Shown piece after piece: positions 41,589-55,723 of a stretch of DNA of 64,000 nucleotides. The notes beneath the pieces were generated by a model. It had not been told where the DNA came from, did not search any database, and saw only the letters and a program-made list of their open reading frames with translations. The stretch spans positions 62,001-126,000 of the forward strand of contig NW_026947627.1 in NCBI RefSeq assembly GCF_034190915.1, in the 5' to 3' direction. This stretch comes from Cavia porcellus (taxonomy: Eukaryota > Chordata > Mammalia > Rodentia > Caviidae). Made by a program: the position numbers and the translations under genes. Numbering within the stretch: position 1 is the stretch's first letter; every line of letters starts with the position of its first letter.

Positions 41589-44500
41589 ACCACCCCGTGA
41601 TGTTTTTCTCACTCCTACTAGTGTATCTGATGTAACACACACCCATACAATGCGCACCACCCCGTGATGTTTTTCTCACTCCTACTAGTGAATCTGATGT
41701 AACACACACCCATACAATGCGCACCACCCCGTGATGATTTTCTCACTCCTACTAGTGAATGTGATGTAACACACACCCAAACAATGCGCACCACCCCGTG
41801 ATGTTTTTCTCACTCCTACTAGTGAATCTGATGTAACACACACCCATACAATGCGCACAACCCCGTGATGTTTTTCTGACTCCTACTAGTGAATGTGATG
41901 TAACACACACCCATACAAGGCGCACCACCCCGTGATGTTTTTCTCACTGCTACTAGTGAATGTAATGTAACACACACCCATACAATGCGCACCACCCCGT
42001 GATGTTTTTCTTACTGCTACTAGTGTATGTATTGTAACACACACCCATACAATGCGCACCACCCCGTGCTGTTTTTCTCACTCCTACTAGTGAATCTAAT
42101 GTAACACACAACCATACAATGCGCACCACCCCGTGATGTTTTTCTCACTCCTACTAGTGAATCTAATGTAACACACACCCATACAATGCGCACCACCCCG
42201 TGATGTTTTTCTCACTGCTACTAGTTAATCTAATGTAACACACACCCATACAATGCGCACCACCCCGTGATGTTTTTCTCACTGCTACTAGTGAATGTAA
42301 TGTAACACACACCCATACAATGCGCACCACCCCGTGATGTTTTTCTCACTCCTACTAGTGAATGTAATGTAACACACACCCATACAATGCGCACCACCCC
42401 GTGATGTTTTTCTCACTGCTACTAGTGAATGTAATGTAACACACACCCATACAATGCGCACCACCCCATGATGTTTTTCTCACTGCTACTAGTGAATGTA
42501 ATGTAACACACACCCATACAATGCGCACCACCCCGTGATGTTTTTCTCACTCCTACTAGTGAATCTAATGTAACACACACCCATACAATGCGCACCACCC
42601 CGTGATGTTTTTCTCACTCCTACTAGTGAATCTAATGTAACACACACCCATACAATGCGCACCACCCCGTGATGTTTTTCTCACTCCTACTAGTGAATGT
42701 AATGTAACACACACCCATACAATGCGCACCACCCCGTGATGTTTTTCTCACTCCTACTAGAGGATGTAATGTAACACACACCCATACAATGCGCACCACC
42801 CCGTGATGTTTTTCTCACTCCTACTAGTGAATCTAATGTAACACACACCCATACAATGCCCACCACCCCGTGATGTTTTTCTCACTCCTACTAGTGAATG
42901 TAATGTAACACACACCCATACAATGCGCACTACCCCGTGATGTTTTTCTCACTCCTACTAGTGAATCTGATGTAACACACACCCATACAAAGCGCACCAC
43001 CCCGTGATGTTTTTCTCACTCCTACTAGTGAATCTGATGTAACACACACCCATACAATGCGCACCACCCCGTGATGATTTTCTCACTCCTACTAGTGAAT
43101 GTGATGTAACACACACCCATACAATGCGCACCACACCGTGATGTTTTTCTCACTCCTACTAGTGAATGTAATGTAACACACACCCATACAATGCGCACCA
43201 CCCCGTGATGTTTTTCTCACTCCTACTAGTGAATCTGATGTAACACACACCCATACAATGCGCACCACCCCGTGATGTTTTTCTCACTCCTACTAGTGAA
43301 TGTGATGTAACACACACCCATACAATGCGCACCACCCCGTGATGTTTTTCTCACTCCTACTAGTGATTGTAATGTAACACACACCCAAACAATGCGCACC
43401 ACCCCGTGATGTTTTTCTCACTCCTACTAGTGAATCTAATGTAACACACACCCATACAATGCGCACCACCCTGTGATGTTTTTCTCACTCCTACTAGCAA
43501 ATGTAATGTAACACACACCCATACAATGCGCACCACCCCGTGATGTTTTTCTCAGTGGTACTAGTGAATCTAATGTAACACACACCCATACAATGCGCAC
43601 CACCCCGTGATGTTTTTCTCACTCCTACTAGTGAATCTGATGTAACACACACCCATACAGTGCGCACCACCCCGTGATGATTTTCTCACTCCTACTAGTG
43701 AATGTGATGTAACACACACCCATACAATGCGCCCCACCCCGTGATGTTTTTCTCACTCCTACTAGTGAATGTAATGTAACACACACCCAAACAATGCGCA
43801 CCACCCCGTGATGTTTTTCTTACTCCTACTAGTGAATCTGATGTAACACACACCCATACAATGCGCACCACCCCGTGATGTTTTTCTCACTCCTACTAGT
43901 GAATGTGATGTAACACACACCCATACAATGCGCACCACCCCGTGATGTTTTTCTCACTCCTACTAGTGAATGTAATGTAACACACACTCAAACAATGCGC
44001 ACCACCCCGTGATGATTTTCTCACTCCTACTAGTGAATGTAATGTAACACACACCCAAACAATGCGCACCACCCCGTGATGTTTTTCTCACTCCTACTAG
44101 TGAATCTAATGTAACACACACCCATACAATGCGCACCACCCCGTGATGTTTTTCTCACTCCTACTAGTGAATCTAATGCAACAACACCCATACAATGCGC
44201 ACCACCCCGTGATGTTTTTCTCACTGCTACTAGTGAATGTAATGTAACACACACCCATACAATGCGCACCACCCCGTGATGTTTTTCTCACTCCCACTAG
44301 TGAATCTAATGTAACACACACCCATACAATGCGCACCACCCCGTGATGTTTTTCTCACTCCCACTAGTGAATCTAATGTAACACATACCCATACAATGCG
44401 CACCACCCCGTGATGTTTTTCTCACTCCCACTAGTGAATCTAATGTAACACACACACATGCAATGCGCACCACCCCGTGATGTTTTTCTCACTCCCACTA

Positions 44501-46276
44501 GTGAATGTATTGTAACACACAACCATACAATGCGCACCACCCCGTGATGTTTTTCTCACTCCTACTAGTGAATCTAATGTAACACACACCCATACAATGC
44601 GCACCACCCCGTGATGTTTTTTCACACCTACTAGTGAATCTGATGTAACACACACCCATACAATGCGCACCACCCCGTGATGTTTTTGTCACTCCTACTA
44701 GTGAATCTAATGTAACACACACCCATACAATGCGCACCACCCCGTGATGTTTTTCTCACTCCTACTAGTGAATCTAACGTAACACACACCCATACAATGC
44801 GCACCACCCCGTGATGATTTTCTCACTCCTACTAGTGAATGTGATGTAACACACACCGATACAATGCGCACCACCCCGTGATGTTTTTCTCACTCCTACT
44901 AGTGAATGTAATGTAACGCACACCCAAACAATGCGCACCACCCCGTGATGTTTTTCTCACTCCAACTAGTGAATCTAATGTAACACACACCCATACAATG
45001 CGCACCACCCCGTGATGTTTTTCTCACTCCTACTAGTGAATGTGATGTAACACACACCCATACAATGCGCACCAAACCGTGATGTTTTTCTCACTCCTAC
45101 TAGTGTATGTAATGTAACACACACCCACACAATGCGCACCACCCCGTGATGTTTTTCTCACTCCTACTAGTGAATCTAATGTAACACACACCCATACAAT
45201 GCGCACCACCCCGTGATGTTTTTCTCACTCCTACTAGTGAATCTAATGTAACACACACCCATACAATGCGCACCACCCCGTGATGTTTTTCTCACTCCTA
45301 CTAGTGAATCTAATGTAACACACACCCATACAATGCGCACCACCCCGTGATGTTTTTCTCACTACTACTAGTGAATCTGATGTAACACACACCCATACAA
45401 TGCGCACCACCCCGTGATGTTTTTCTCACTCCTACTAGTGAATCTAATGTAACACACACCCATACAATGCGCACCACACCGTGATGTTTTTCTCACTCCT
45501 ACTAGTGAATGTAATGTAACACACACCCATACAATGCGCACCACCCCGTGATGTTTTTCTCACTCCTACTAGAGGATGTAATGTAACACACACCCATACA
45601 ATGCGCACCACCCCGTGATGTTTTTCTCACTCCTACTAGTGAATCTAATGTAACACACACCCATACAATGCGCACCACCCCGTGATGTTTTTCTCACTCC
45701 TACTAGTGCATCTAATGTAACACACACCCATACAATGCGCACCACCCCATGATGTTTTTCTCACTCCTACTAGTGAATCTAATGTAACACACACCCATAC
45801 AATGCGCACCACCCCGTGATGTTTTTCTCACTCCCACTAGTGAATCTAATGTAACACACACACATGCAATGCGCACCACCCCGTGATGTTTTTCTCACTC
45901 CCACTAGTGAATGTAATGTAACACACACCCATGCAATGCGCACCACCCCGTGATGTTTTTCTCACTGCTACTAGTGAATGTAATGTAACACACACCCATA
46001 CAATGCGCACCACACCGTGATATTTTTCTCACTCCTACTAGTGAATCTAATGTAACACACACCCATACAATGCGCACCACCCCGTGATGTTTTTCTCACT
46101 CCTACTAGTGAATGTAATGTAACACACACCCATACAATGCGCACCACCCCGTGATGTTTTTCTCACTCCTACTAGTGAATCTAATGTAACACACACCCAT
46201 ACAATGCGCACCACAACGTGATGTTTTTCTCACTGGTACTAATGAATGTAATGTAACACACACCCATACAATGCGC
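41589..46276 (+). repeat. Domain 4 block 3, type c, long (70 monomers)
   Basis: The block is 4688 bp, or 70 x 67 minus 2 (short monomers at 44178 and 44613). The type c signature is CAATGCACACC just before the marker and AGTTAATCTAATG near 42230. The second half joins a fused segment: a chimeric monomer at 44469, the T-run short monomer at 44613, a GATGATTTT junction at 44803, then a copy of the 34.7-36.0 kb region (ACCGATAC at 44855 against 34741). Block 8 repeats this arrangement 14.1-14.2 kb downstream. The marker monomer of the next block carries an extra GATATTTTT change. Confidence 0.85.
44469..44535 (+). repeat. Chimeric monomer at a crossover junction
   Basis: The left half (CTCCCACTAGTGAATG) is that of the last CTCCCACTAG monomer of a block, as near 32101. 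The right half (TGTATTGTAACACACAACC) is that of the monomer near 32711. The two parental types lie 603 bp (nine monomers) apart in the mosaic region. The same hybrid occurs at 58670. It records an in-register exchange within a monomer. Confidence 0.82.
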
Positions 46277-48353
46277 ACCACCCCGTGATATTTTTCTCAC
46301 TCCTACTAGTGTATCTGATGTAACACACACCCATACAATGCGCACCACCCCGTGATGTTTTTCTCACTCCTACTAGTGAATCTGATGTAACACACACCCA
46401 TACAATGCGCACCACCCCGTGATGATTTTCTCACTCCTACTAGTGAATGTGATGTAACACACACCCAAACAATGCGCACCACCCCGTGATGTTTTTCTCA
46501 CTCCTACTAGTGAATCTGATGTAACACACACCCATACAATGCGCACAACCCCGTGATGTTTTTCTGACTCCTACTAGTGAATGTGATGTAACACACACCC
46601 ATACAAGGCGCACCACCCCGTGATGTTTTTCTCACTGCTACTAGTGAATGTAATGTAACACACACCCATACAATGCGCACCACCCCGTGATGTTTTTCTT
46701 ACTGCTACTAGTGTATGTATTGTAACACACACCCATACAATGCGCACCACCCCGTGCTGTTTTTCTCACTCCTACTAGTGAATCTAATGTAACACACAAC
46801 CATACAATGCGCACCACCCCGTGATGTTTTTCTCACTCCTACTAGTGAATCTAATGTAACACACACCCATACAATGCGCACCACCCCGTGATGTTTTTCT
46901 CACTGCTACTAGTTAATCTGATGTAACACACACCCATACAATGCGCACCACCCCGTGATGTTTTTCTCACTGCTACTAGTGAATGTAATGTAACACACAC
47001 CCATACAATGCGCACCACCCCGTGATGTTTTTCTCACTCCTACTAGTGAATCTAATGTAACACACACCCATACAATGCGCACCACCCCGTGATGTTTTTC
47101 TCACTGCTACTAGTGAATGTAATGTAACACACACCCATACAATGCGCACCACCCCATGATGTTGTTCTCACTGCTACTAGTGAATGTAATGTAACACACA
47201 CCCATACAATGCGCACCACCCCGTGATGTTTTTCTCACTCCTACTAGTGAATCTAATGTAACACACACCCATACAATGCGCACCACCCCGTGATGTTTTT
47301 CTCACTCCTACTAGTGAATCTAATGTAACACACACCCATACAATGCGCACCACCCCGTGATGTTTTTCTCACTCCTACTAGTGAATGTAATGTAACACAC
47401 ACCCATACAATGCGCACCACCCCGTGATGTTTTTCTCACTCCTACTAGAGGATGTAATGTAACACACACCCATACAATGCGCACCACCCCGTGATGTTTT
47501 TCTCACTCCTACTAGTGAATCTAATGTAACACACACCCATACAATGCCCACCACCCCGTGATGTTTTTCTCACTCCTACTAGTGAATGTAATGTAACACA
47601 CACCCATACAATGCGCACTACCCCGTGATGTTTTTCTCACTCCTACTAGTGAATCTGATGTAACACACACCCATACAAAGCGCACCACCCCGTGATGTTT
47701 TTCTCACTCCTACTAGTGAATCTAATGTAACACACACCCATACAATGCGCACCACCCCGTGATGTTTTTCTCACTCCTACTAGTGCATCTAATGTAACAC
47801 ACACCCATACAATGCGCACCACCCCATGATGTTTTTCTCACTCCTACTAGTGAATCTAATGTAACACACACCCATACAATGCGCACCACCCCGTGATGTT
47901 TTTCTCACTCCCACTAGTGAATCTAATGTAACACACACACATGCAATGCGCACCACCCCGTGATGTTTTTCTCACTCCCACTAGTGAATGTAATGTAACA
48001 CACACCCATGCAATGCGCACCACCCCGTGATGTTTTTCTCACTGCTACTAGTGAATGTAATGTAACACACACCCATACAATGCGCACCACACCGTGATAT
48101 TTTTCTCACTCCTACTAGTGAATCTAATGTAACACACACCCATACAATGCGCACCACCCCGTGATGTTTTTCTCACTCCTACTAGTGAATGTAATGTAAC
48201 ACACACCCATACAATGCGCACCACCCCGTGATGTTTTTCTCACTCCTACTAGTGAATCTAATGTAACACACACCCATACAATGCGCACCACCCCGTGATG
48301 TTTTTCTCACTGGTACTAGTGAATGTAATGTAACACACACCCATACAATGCGC
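46277..48353 (+). repeat. Domain 4 block 4, type a (31 monomers)
   Basis: The block is 2077 bp, exactly 31 x 67, and matches block 1, including AGTTAATCTGATG (near 46913). Its marker monomer uniquely has GATATTTTT. GATGTTGTTCTC near 47158 breaks the T5 run and is private. The monomer near 47045 is an AATCTAATG type where block 1 has AATGTAATG. The offset to block 1 is 10,248 bp, which is 153 x 67 minus the three short monomers in between, so a composite of about 10 kb (a, b, c) was probably duplicated. Confidence 0.85.
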
Positions 48354-50363
48354 ACCACCCCGTGATGTTTTTCTCACTCCTACTAGTGTATCTGATGTAA
48401 CACACACCCATACAATGCGCACCACCCCGTGATGTTTTTCTCACTCCTACTAGTGAATCTGATGTAACACACACCCATACAATGCGCACCACCCCGTGAT
48501 GATTTTCTCACTCCTACTAGTGAATGTGATGTAACACACACCCAAACAATGCGCACCACCCCGTGATGTTTTTCTCACTCCTACTAGTGAATCTGATGTA
48601 ACACACACCCATACAATGCGCACAACCCCGTGATGTTTTTCTGACTCCTACTAGTGAATGTGATGTAACACACACCCATACAAGGCGCACCACCCCGTGA
48701 TGTTTTTCTCACTGCTACTAGTGAATGTAATGTAACACACACCCATACAATGCGCACCACCCCGTGATGTTTTTCTTACTGCTACTAGTGTATGTATTGT
48801 AACACACACCCATACAATGCGCACCACCCCGTGCTGTTTTTCTCACTCCTACTAGTGAATCTAATGTAACACACAACCATACAATGCGCACCATCCCATG
48901 ATGTTTTTCTCACTGCTACTAGTGAATGTAATGTAACACACACCCATACAATGAGCACCACCCCGTGATGTTTTTCTCACTCCTACTAGTGAATCTGATG
49001 TAACACACACCCATACAATGCGCACAACCCCGTGATGTTTTTCTGACTCCTACTAGTGAATGTGATGTAACACACACCCATACAAGGCGCACCACCCCGT
49101 GATGTTTTTCTCACTCCTACTAGTGAATCTAATGTAACACACACCCATACAATGCGCACCACCCCGTGATGTTTTTCTCACTGCTACTAGTTAATCTAAT
49201 GTAACACACACCCATACAATGCGCACCACCCCGTGATGTTTTTCTCACTGCTACTAGTGAATGTAATGTAACACACACCCATACAATGCGCACCACCCCA
49301 TGATGTTTTTCTCACTGCTACTAGTGAATGTAATGTAACACACACCCATACAATGCGCACCACCCCGTGATGTTTTTCTCACTCCTACTAGTGAATCTAA
49401 TGTAACACACACCCATACAATGCGCACCACCCCGTGATGTTTTTCTCACTCCTACTAGTGAATCTAATGTAACACACACCCATACAATGCGCACCACCCC
49501 GTGATGTTTTTCTCACTCCTACTAGTGAATGTAATGTAACACACACCCATACAATGCGCACCACCCCGTGATGTTTTTCTCACTCCTACTAGAGGATGTA
49601 ATGTAACACACACCCATACAATGCGCACCACCCCGTGATGTTTTTCTCAGTCCTATTAGTGAATCTAATGTAAAACACACCCATACAATGCCCACCACCC
49701 CGTGATGTTTTTCTCACTCCTACTAGTGAATGTAATGTAACACACACCCATACAATGCGCACTACCCCGTGATGTTTTTCTCACTCCTACTAGTGAATCT
49801 GATGTAACACACACCCATACAAAGCGCACCACCCCGTGATGTTTTTCTCACTCCTACTAGTGAATCTAATGTAACACACACCCATACAATGCGCACCACC
49901 CCGTGATGTTTTTCTCACTCCCACTAGTGAATCTAATGTAACACACACACATGCAATGCGCACCACCCCGTGATGTTTTTCTCACTCCCACTAGTGAATG
50001 TAATGTAACACACACCCATGCAATGCGCACCACACCGTGATGTTTTTCTCACTGCTACTAGTGAATGTAATGTAACACACACCCATACAATGCGCACCAC
50101 ACCGTGATATTTTTCTCACTCCTACTAGTGAATCTAATGTAACACACACCCATACAATGCGCACCACCCCGTGATGTTTTTCTCACTCCTACTAGTGAAT
50201 GTAATGTAACACACACCCATACAATGCGCACCACCCCGTGATGTTTTTCTCACTCCTACTAGTGAATCTAATGTAACACACACCCATACAATGCGCACCA
50301 CCCCGTGATGTTTTTCTCACTGGTACTAGTGAATGTAATGTAACACACACCCATACAATGCAC
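48354..50363 (+). repeat. Domain 4 block 5, type b (30 monomers)
   Basis: The block is 2010 bp, exactly 30 x 67. It carries the b signature (CCATCCCATG near 48892, CAATGAGCACC near 48950), TAGAGGATG, then TCAGTCCTATTAG with TAAAACACACCC near 49650. Block 7 repeats it at +5360. It ends with the CTCCCACTAG block, GATATTTTT and CTGGTACTAG, and the CAATGCACACC that precedes type c. Confidence 0.87.
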
Positions 50364-53300
50364 ACCACCCCGTGATGTTTTTCTCACTCCTACTAGTGTA
50401 TCTGATGTAACACACACCCATACAATGCGCACCACCCCGTGATGTTTTTCTCACTCCTACTAGTGAATCTGATGTAACACACACCCATACAATGCGCACC
50501 ACCCCGTGATGATTTTCTCACTCCTACTAGTGAATGTGATGTAACACACACCCAAACAATGCGCACCACCCCGTGATGTTTTTCTCACTCCTACTAGTGA
50601 ATCTGATGTAACACACACCCATACAATGCGCACAACCCCGTGATGTTTTTCTGACTCCTACTAGTGAATGTGATGTAACACACACCCATACAAGGCGCAC
50701 CACCCCGTGATGTTTTTCTCACTGCTACTAGTGAATGTAATGTAACACACACCCATACAATGCGCACCACCCCGTGATGTTTTTCTTACTGCTACTAGTG
50801 TATGTATTGTAACACACACCCATACAATGCGCACCACCCCGTGCTGTTTTTCTCACTCCTACTAGTGAATCTAATGTAACACACAACCATACAATGCGCA
50901 CCACCCCGTGATGTTTTTCTCACTCCTACTAGTGAATCTAATGTAACACACACCCATACAATGCGCACCACCCCGTGATGTTTTTCTCACTGCTACTAGT
51001 TAATCTAATGTAACACACACCCATACAATGCGCACCACCCCGTGATGTTTTTCTCACTGCTACTAGTGAATGTAATGTAACACACACCCATACAATGCGC
51101 ACCACCCCGTGATGTTTTTCTCACTCCTACTAGTGAAAGTAATGTAACACACACCCATACAATGCGCACCACCCCGTGATGTTTTTCTCACTGCTACTAG
51201 TGAATGTAATGTAACACACACCCATACAATGCGCACCACCCCATGATGTTTTTCTCACTGCTACTAGTGAATGTAATGTAACACACACCCATACAATGCG
51301 CACCACCCCGTGATGTTTTTCTCACTCCTACTAGTGAATCTAATGTAACACACACCCATACAATGCGCACCACCCCGTGATGTTTTTCTCACTCCTACTA
51401 GTGAATCTAATGTAACACACACCCATACAATGCGCACCACCCCGTGATGTTTTTCTCACTCCTACTAGTGAATGTAATGTAACACACACCCATACAATGC
51501 GCACCACCCCGTGATGTTTTTCTCACTCCTACTAGAGGATGTAATGTAACACACACCCATACAATGCGCACCACCCCGTGATGTTTTTCTCACTCCTACT
51601 AGTGAATCTAATGTAACACACACCCATACAATACCCACCACCCCGTGATGTTTTTCTCACTCCTACTAGTGAATGTAATGTAACACACACCCATACAATG
51701 CGCACTACCCCGTGATGTTTTTCTCACTCCTACTAGTGAATCTGATATAACACACACCCATACAAAGCGCACCACCCCGTGATGTTTTTCTCACTCCTAC
51801 TAGTGAATCTGATGTAACACACACCCATACAATGCGCACCACCCCGTGATGATTTTCTCACTCCTACTAGTGAATGTGATGTAACACACACCCATACAAT
51901 GCGCACCACACCGTGATGTTTTTCTCACTCCTACTAGTGAATGTAATGTAACACACACCCATACAATGCGCACCACCCCGTGATGTTTTTCTCACTCCTA
52001 CTAGTGAATCTGATGTAACACACACCCATACAATGCGCACCACCCCGTGATGTTTTTCTCACTCCTACTAGTGAATGTGATGTAACACACACCCATACAA
52101 TGCGCACCACCCCGTGATGTTTTTCTCACTCCTACTAGTGATTGTAATGTAACACACACCCAAACAATGCGCACCACCCCGTGATGTTTTTCTCACTCCT
52201 ACTAGTGAATCTAATGTAACACACACCCATACAATGCGCACCACCCTGTGATGTTTTTCTCACTCCTACTAGTAAATGTAATGTAACACACACCCATACA
52301 ATGCGCACCACCCCGTGATGTTTTTCTCAGTGGTACTAGTGAATCTAATGTAACACACACCCATACAATGCGCACCACCCCGTGATGTTTTTCTCACTCC
52401 TACTAGTGAATCTGATGTAACACACACCCATACAATGCGCACCACCCCGTGATGTTTTTCTCACTCCTACTAGTGAATCTGATGTAACACACACCCATAC
52501 AAAGCGCACCACCCCGTGATGTTTTTCTCACTCCTACTAGTGAATCTAATGTAACACACACCCATACAATGCGCACCACCCCGTGATGTTTTTCTCACTC
52601 CTACTAGTGAATGTGATGTAACACACACCCATACAATGCGCACCACCCCGTGATGTTTTTCTCACTCCTACTAGTGATTGTAATGTAACACACACCCAAA
52701 CAATGCGCACCACCCCGTGATGTTTTTCTCACTCCTACTAGTGAATCTAATGTAACACACACCCATACAATGCGCACCACCCTGTGATGTTTTTCTCACT
52801 CCTACTAGTAAATGTAATGTAACACACACCCATACAATGCGCACCACCCCGTGATGTTTTTCTCAGTGGTACTAGTGAATCTAATGTAACACACACCCAT
52901 ACAATGCGCACCACCCCGTGATGTTTTTCTCACTCCTACTAGTGAATCTGATGTAACACACACCCATACAATGCGCACCACCCCGTGATGTTTTTCTCAC
53001 TCCTACTAGTGAATCTGATGTAACACACACCCATACAAAGCGCACCACCCCGTGATGTTTTTCTCACTCCTACTAGTGAATCTAATGTAACACACACCCA
53101 TACAATGCGCACCACCCCGTGATGTTTTTCTCACTCCTACTAGTGCATCTAATGTAACACACACCCATACAATGCGCACCACCCCATGATGTTTTTCTCA
53201 CTCCTACTAGTGAATCTAATGTAACACACACCCATACAATGCGCACCACCCCGTGATGTTTTTCTCACTCCCACTAGTGAATCTAATGTAACACACACAC

Positions 53301-53713
53301 ATGCAATGCGCACCACCCCGTGATGTTTTTCTCACTCCCACTAGTGAATGTAATGTAACACACACCCATGCAATGCGCACCACCCCGTGATGTTTTTCTC
53401 ACTGCTACTAGTGAATGTAATGTAACACACACCCATACAATGCGCACCACACCGTGATATTTTTCTCACTCCTACTAGTGAATCTAATGTAACACACACC
53501 CATACAATGCGCACCACCCCGTGATGTTTTTCTCACTCCTACTAGTGAATGTAATGTAACACACACCCATACAATGCGCACCACCCCGTGATGTTTTTCT
53601 CACTCCTACTAGTGAATCTAATGTAACACACACCCATACAATGCGCACCACCCCGTGATGTTTTTCTCACTGGTACTAGTGAATGTAATGTAACACACAC
53701 CCATACAATGCGC
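50364..53713 (+). repeat. Domain 4 block 6, type c, short form (50 monomers)
   Basis: The block is 3350 bp, exactly 50 x 67, with no short monomer. It has AGTTAATCTAATG near 50999 and GTGAAAGTAATG at 51135. The latter is shared with blocks 8 and 10 but not with block 3, so these three c blocks share a later ancestor. AATACCCACC near 51632 and GATATAAC near 51745 are also seen; the first is shared with blocks 8 and 10. It lacks the fused segment of the long c blocks. Its second half holds an eight-monomer duplication (52106-53110). Confidence 0.85.
52106..53110 (+). repeat. 536-bp (8-monomer) local tandem duplication in block 6
   Basis: The string GTGATTGTAATG with CCCAAACAATG, CCCTGTGATG, GTAAATG, CAGTGGTACTAG, two AATCTGATG monomers and ACAAAGCGC occurs twice, with starts at 52106 and 52642. 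The GTGGTAC marks (52328 and 52864) and the AAAGCGC marks (52501 and 53037) are each exactly 536 bases apart, which is 8 x 67. The eighth monomer differs (AATGTGATG against GCATCTAATG), so that monomer marks the exit point. Neither long c block has this duplication. Confidence 0.88.
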
Positions 53714-55723
53714 AGCACCCCGTGATGTTTTTCTCACTCCTACTAGTGTATCTGATGTAACACACACCCATACAATGCGCACCACCCCGTGATGTTTTTC
53801 TCACTCCTACTAGTGAATCTGATGTAACACACACCCATACAATGCGCACCACCCCGTGATGATTTTCTCACTCCTACTAGTGAATGTGATGTAACACACA
53901 CCCAAACAATGCGCACCACCCCGTGATGTTTTTCTCACTCCTACTAGTGAATCTGATGTAACACACACCCATACAATGCGCACAACCCCGTGACGTTTTT
54001 CTGACTCCTACTAGTGAATGTGATGTAACACACACCCATACAAGGCGCACCACCCCGTGATGTTTTTCTCACTGCTACTAGTGAATGTAATGTAACACAC
54101 ACCCATACAATGCGCACCACCCCGTGATGTTTTTCTTACTGCTACTAGTGTATGTATTGTAACACACACCCATACAATGCGCACCACCCCGTGCTGTTTT
54201 TCTCACTCCTACTAGTGAATCTAATGTAACACACAACCATACAATGCGCACCATCCCATGATGTTTTTCTCACTGCTACTAGTGAATGTAATGTAACACA
54301 CACCCATACAATGAGCACCACCCCGTGATGTTTTTCTCACTCCTACTAGTGAATCTGATGTAACACACACCCATACAATGCGCACAACCCCGTGATGTTT
54401 TTCTGACTCCTACTAGTGAATGTGATGTAACACACACCCATACAAGGCGCACCACCCCGTGATGTTTTTCTCACTCCTACTAGTGAATCTAATGTAACAC
54501 ACACCCATACAATGCGCACCACCCCGTGATGTTTTTCTCACTGCTACTAGTTAATCTAATGTAACACACACCCATACAATGCGCACCACCCCGTGATGTT
54601 TTTCTCACTGCTACTAGTGAATGTAATGTAACACACACCCATACAATGCGCACCACCCCATGATGTTTTTCTCACTGCTACTAGTGAATGTAATGTAACA
54701 CACACCCATACAATGCGCACCACCCCGTGATGTTTTTCTCACTCCTACTAGTGAATCTAATGTAACACACACCCATACAATGCGCACCACCCCGTGATGT
54801 TTTTCTCACTCCTACTAGTGAATCTAATGTAACACACACCCATACAATGCGCACCACACCGTGATGTTTTTCTCACTCCTACTAGTGAATGTAATGTAAC
54901 ACACACCCATACAATGCGCACCACCCCGTGATGTTTTTCTCACTCCTACTAGAGGATGTAATGTAACACACACCCATACAATGCGCACCACCCCGTGATG
55001 TTTTTCTCAGTCCTATTAGTGAATCTAATGTAAAACACACCCATACAATGCCCACCACCCCGTGATGTTTTTCTCACTCCTACTAGTGAATGTAATGTAA
55101 CACACACCCATACAATGCGCACTACCCCGTGATGTTTTTCTCACTCCTACTAGTGAATCTGATGTAACACACACCCATACAAAGCGCACCACCCCGTGAT
55201 GTTTTTCTCACTCCTACTAGTGAATCTAATGTAACACACACCCATACAATGCGCACCACCCCGTGATGTTTTTCTCACTCCCACTAGTGAATCTAATGTA
55301 ACACACACACATGCAATGCGCACCACCCCGTGATGTTTTTCTCACTCCCACTAGTGAATGTAATGTAACACACACCCATGCAATGCGCACCACACCGTGA
55401 TGTTTTTCTCACTGCTACTAGTGAATGTAATGTAACACACACCCATACAATGCGCACCACACCGTGATATTTTTCTCACTCCTACTAGTGAATCTAATGT
55501 AACACACACCCATACAATGCGCACCACCCCGTGATGTTTTTCTCACTCCTACTAGTGAATGTAATGTAACACACACCCATACAATGCGCACCACCCCGTG
55601 ATGTTTTTCTCACTCCTACTAGTGAATCTAATGTAACACACACCCATACAATGCGCACCACCCCGTGATGTTTTTCTCACTGGTACTAGTGAATGTAATG
55701 TAACACACACCCATACAATGCAC
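53714..55723 (+). repeat. Domain 4 block 7, type b (30 monomers)
   Basis: The block is 2010 bp, exactly 30 x 67, and matches block 5 at +5360 (CCATCCCATG near 54252, TCAGTCCTATTAG near 55010). Private changes are GTGACGTTTTTC near 53991 and ACCACACCG near 54855. The monomer before its marker has CGCAGCACC instead of CAATGCACACC. Confidence 0.87.
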
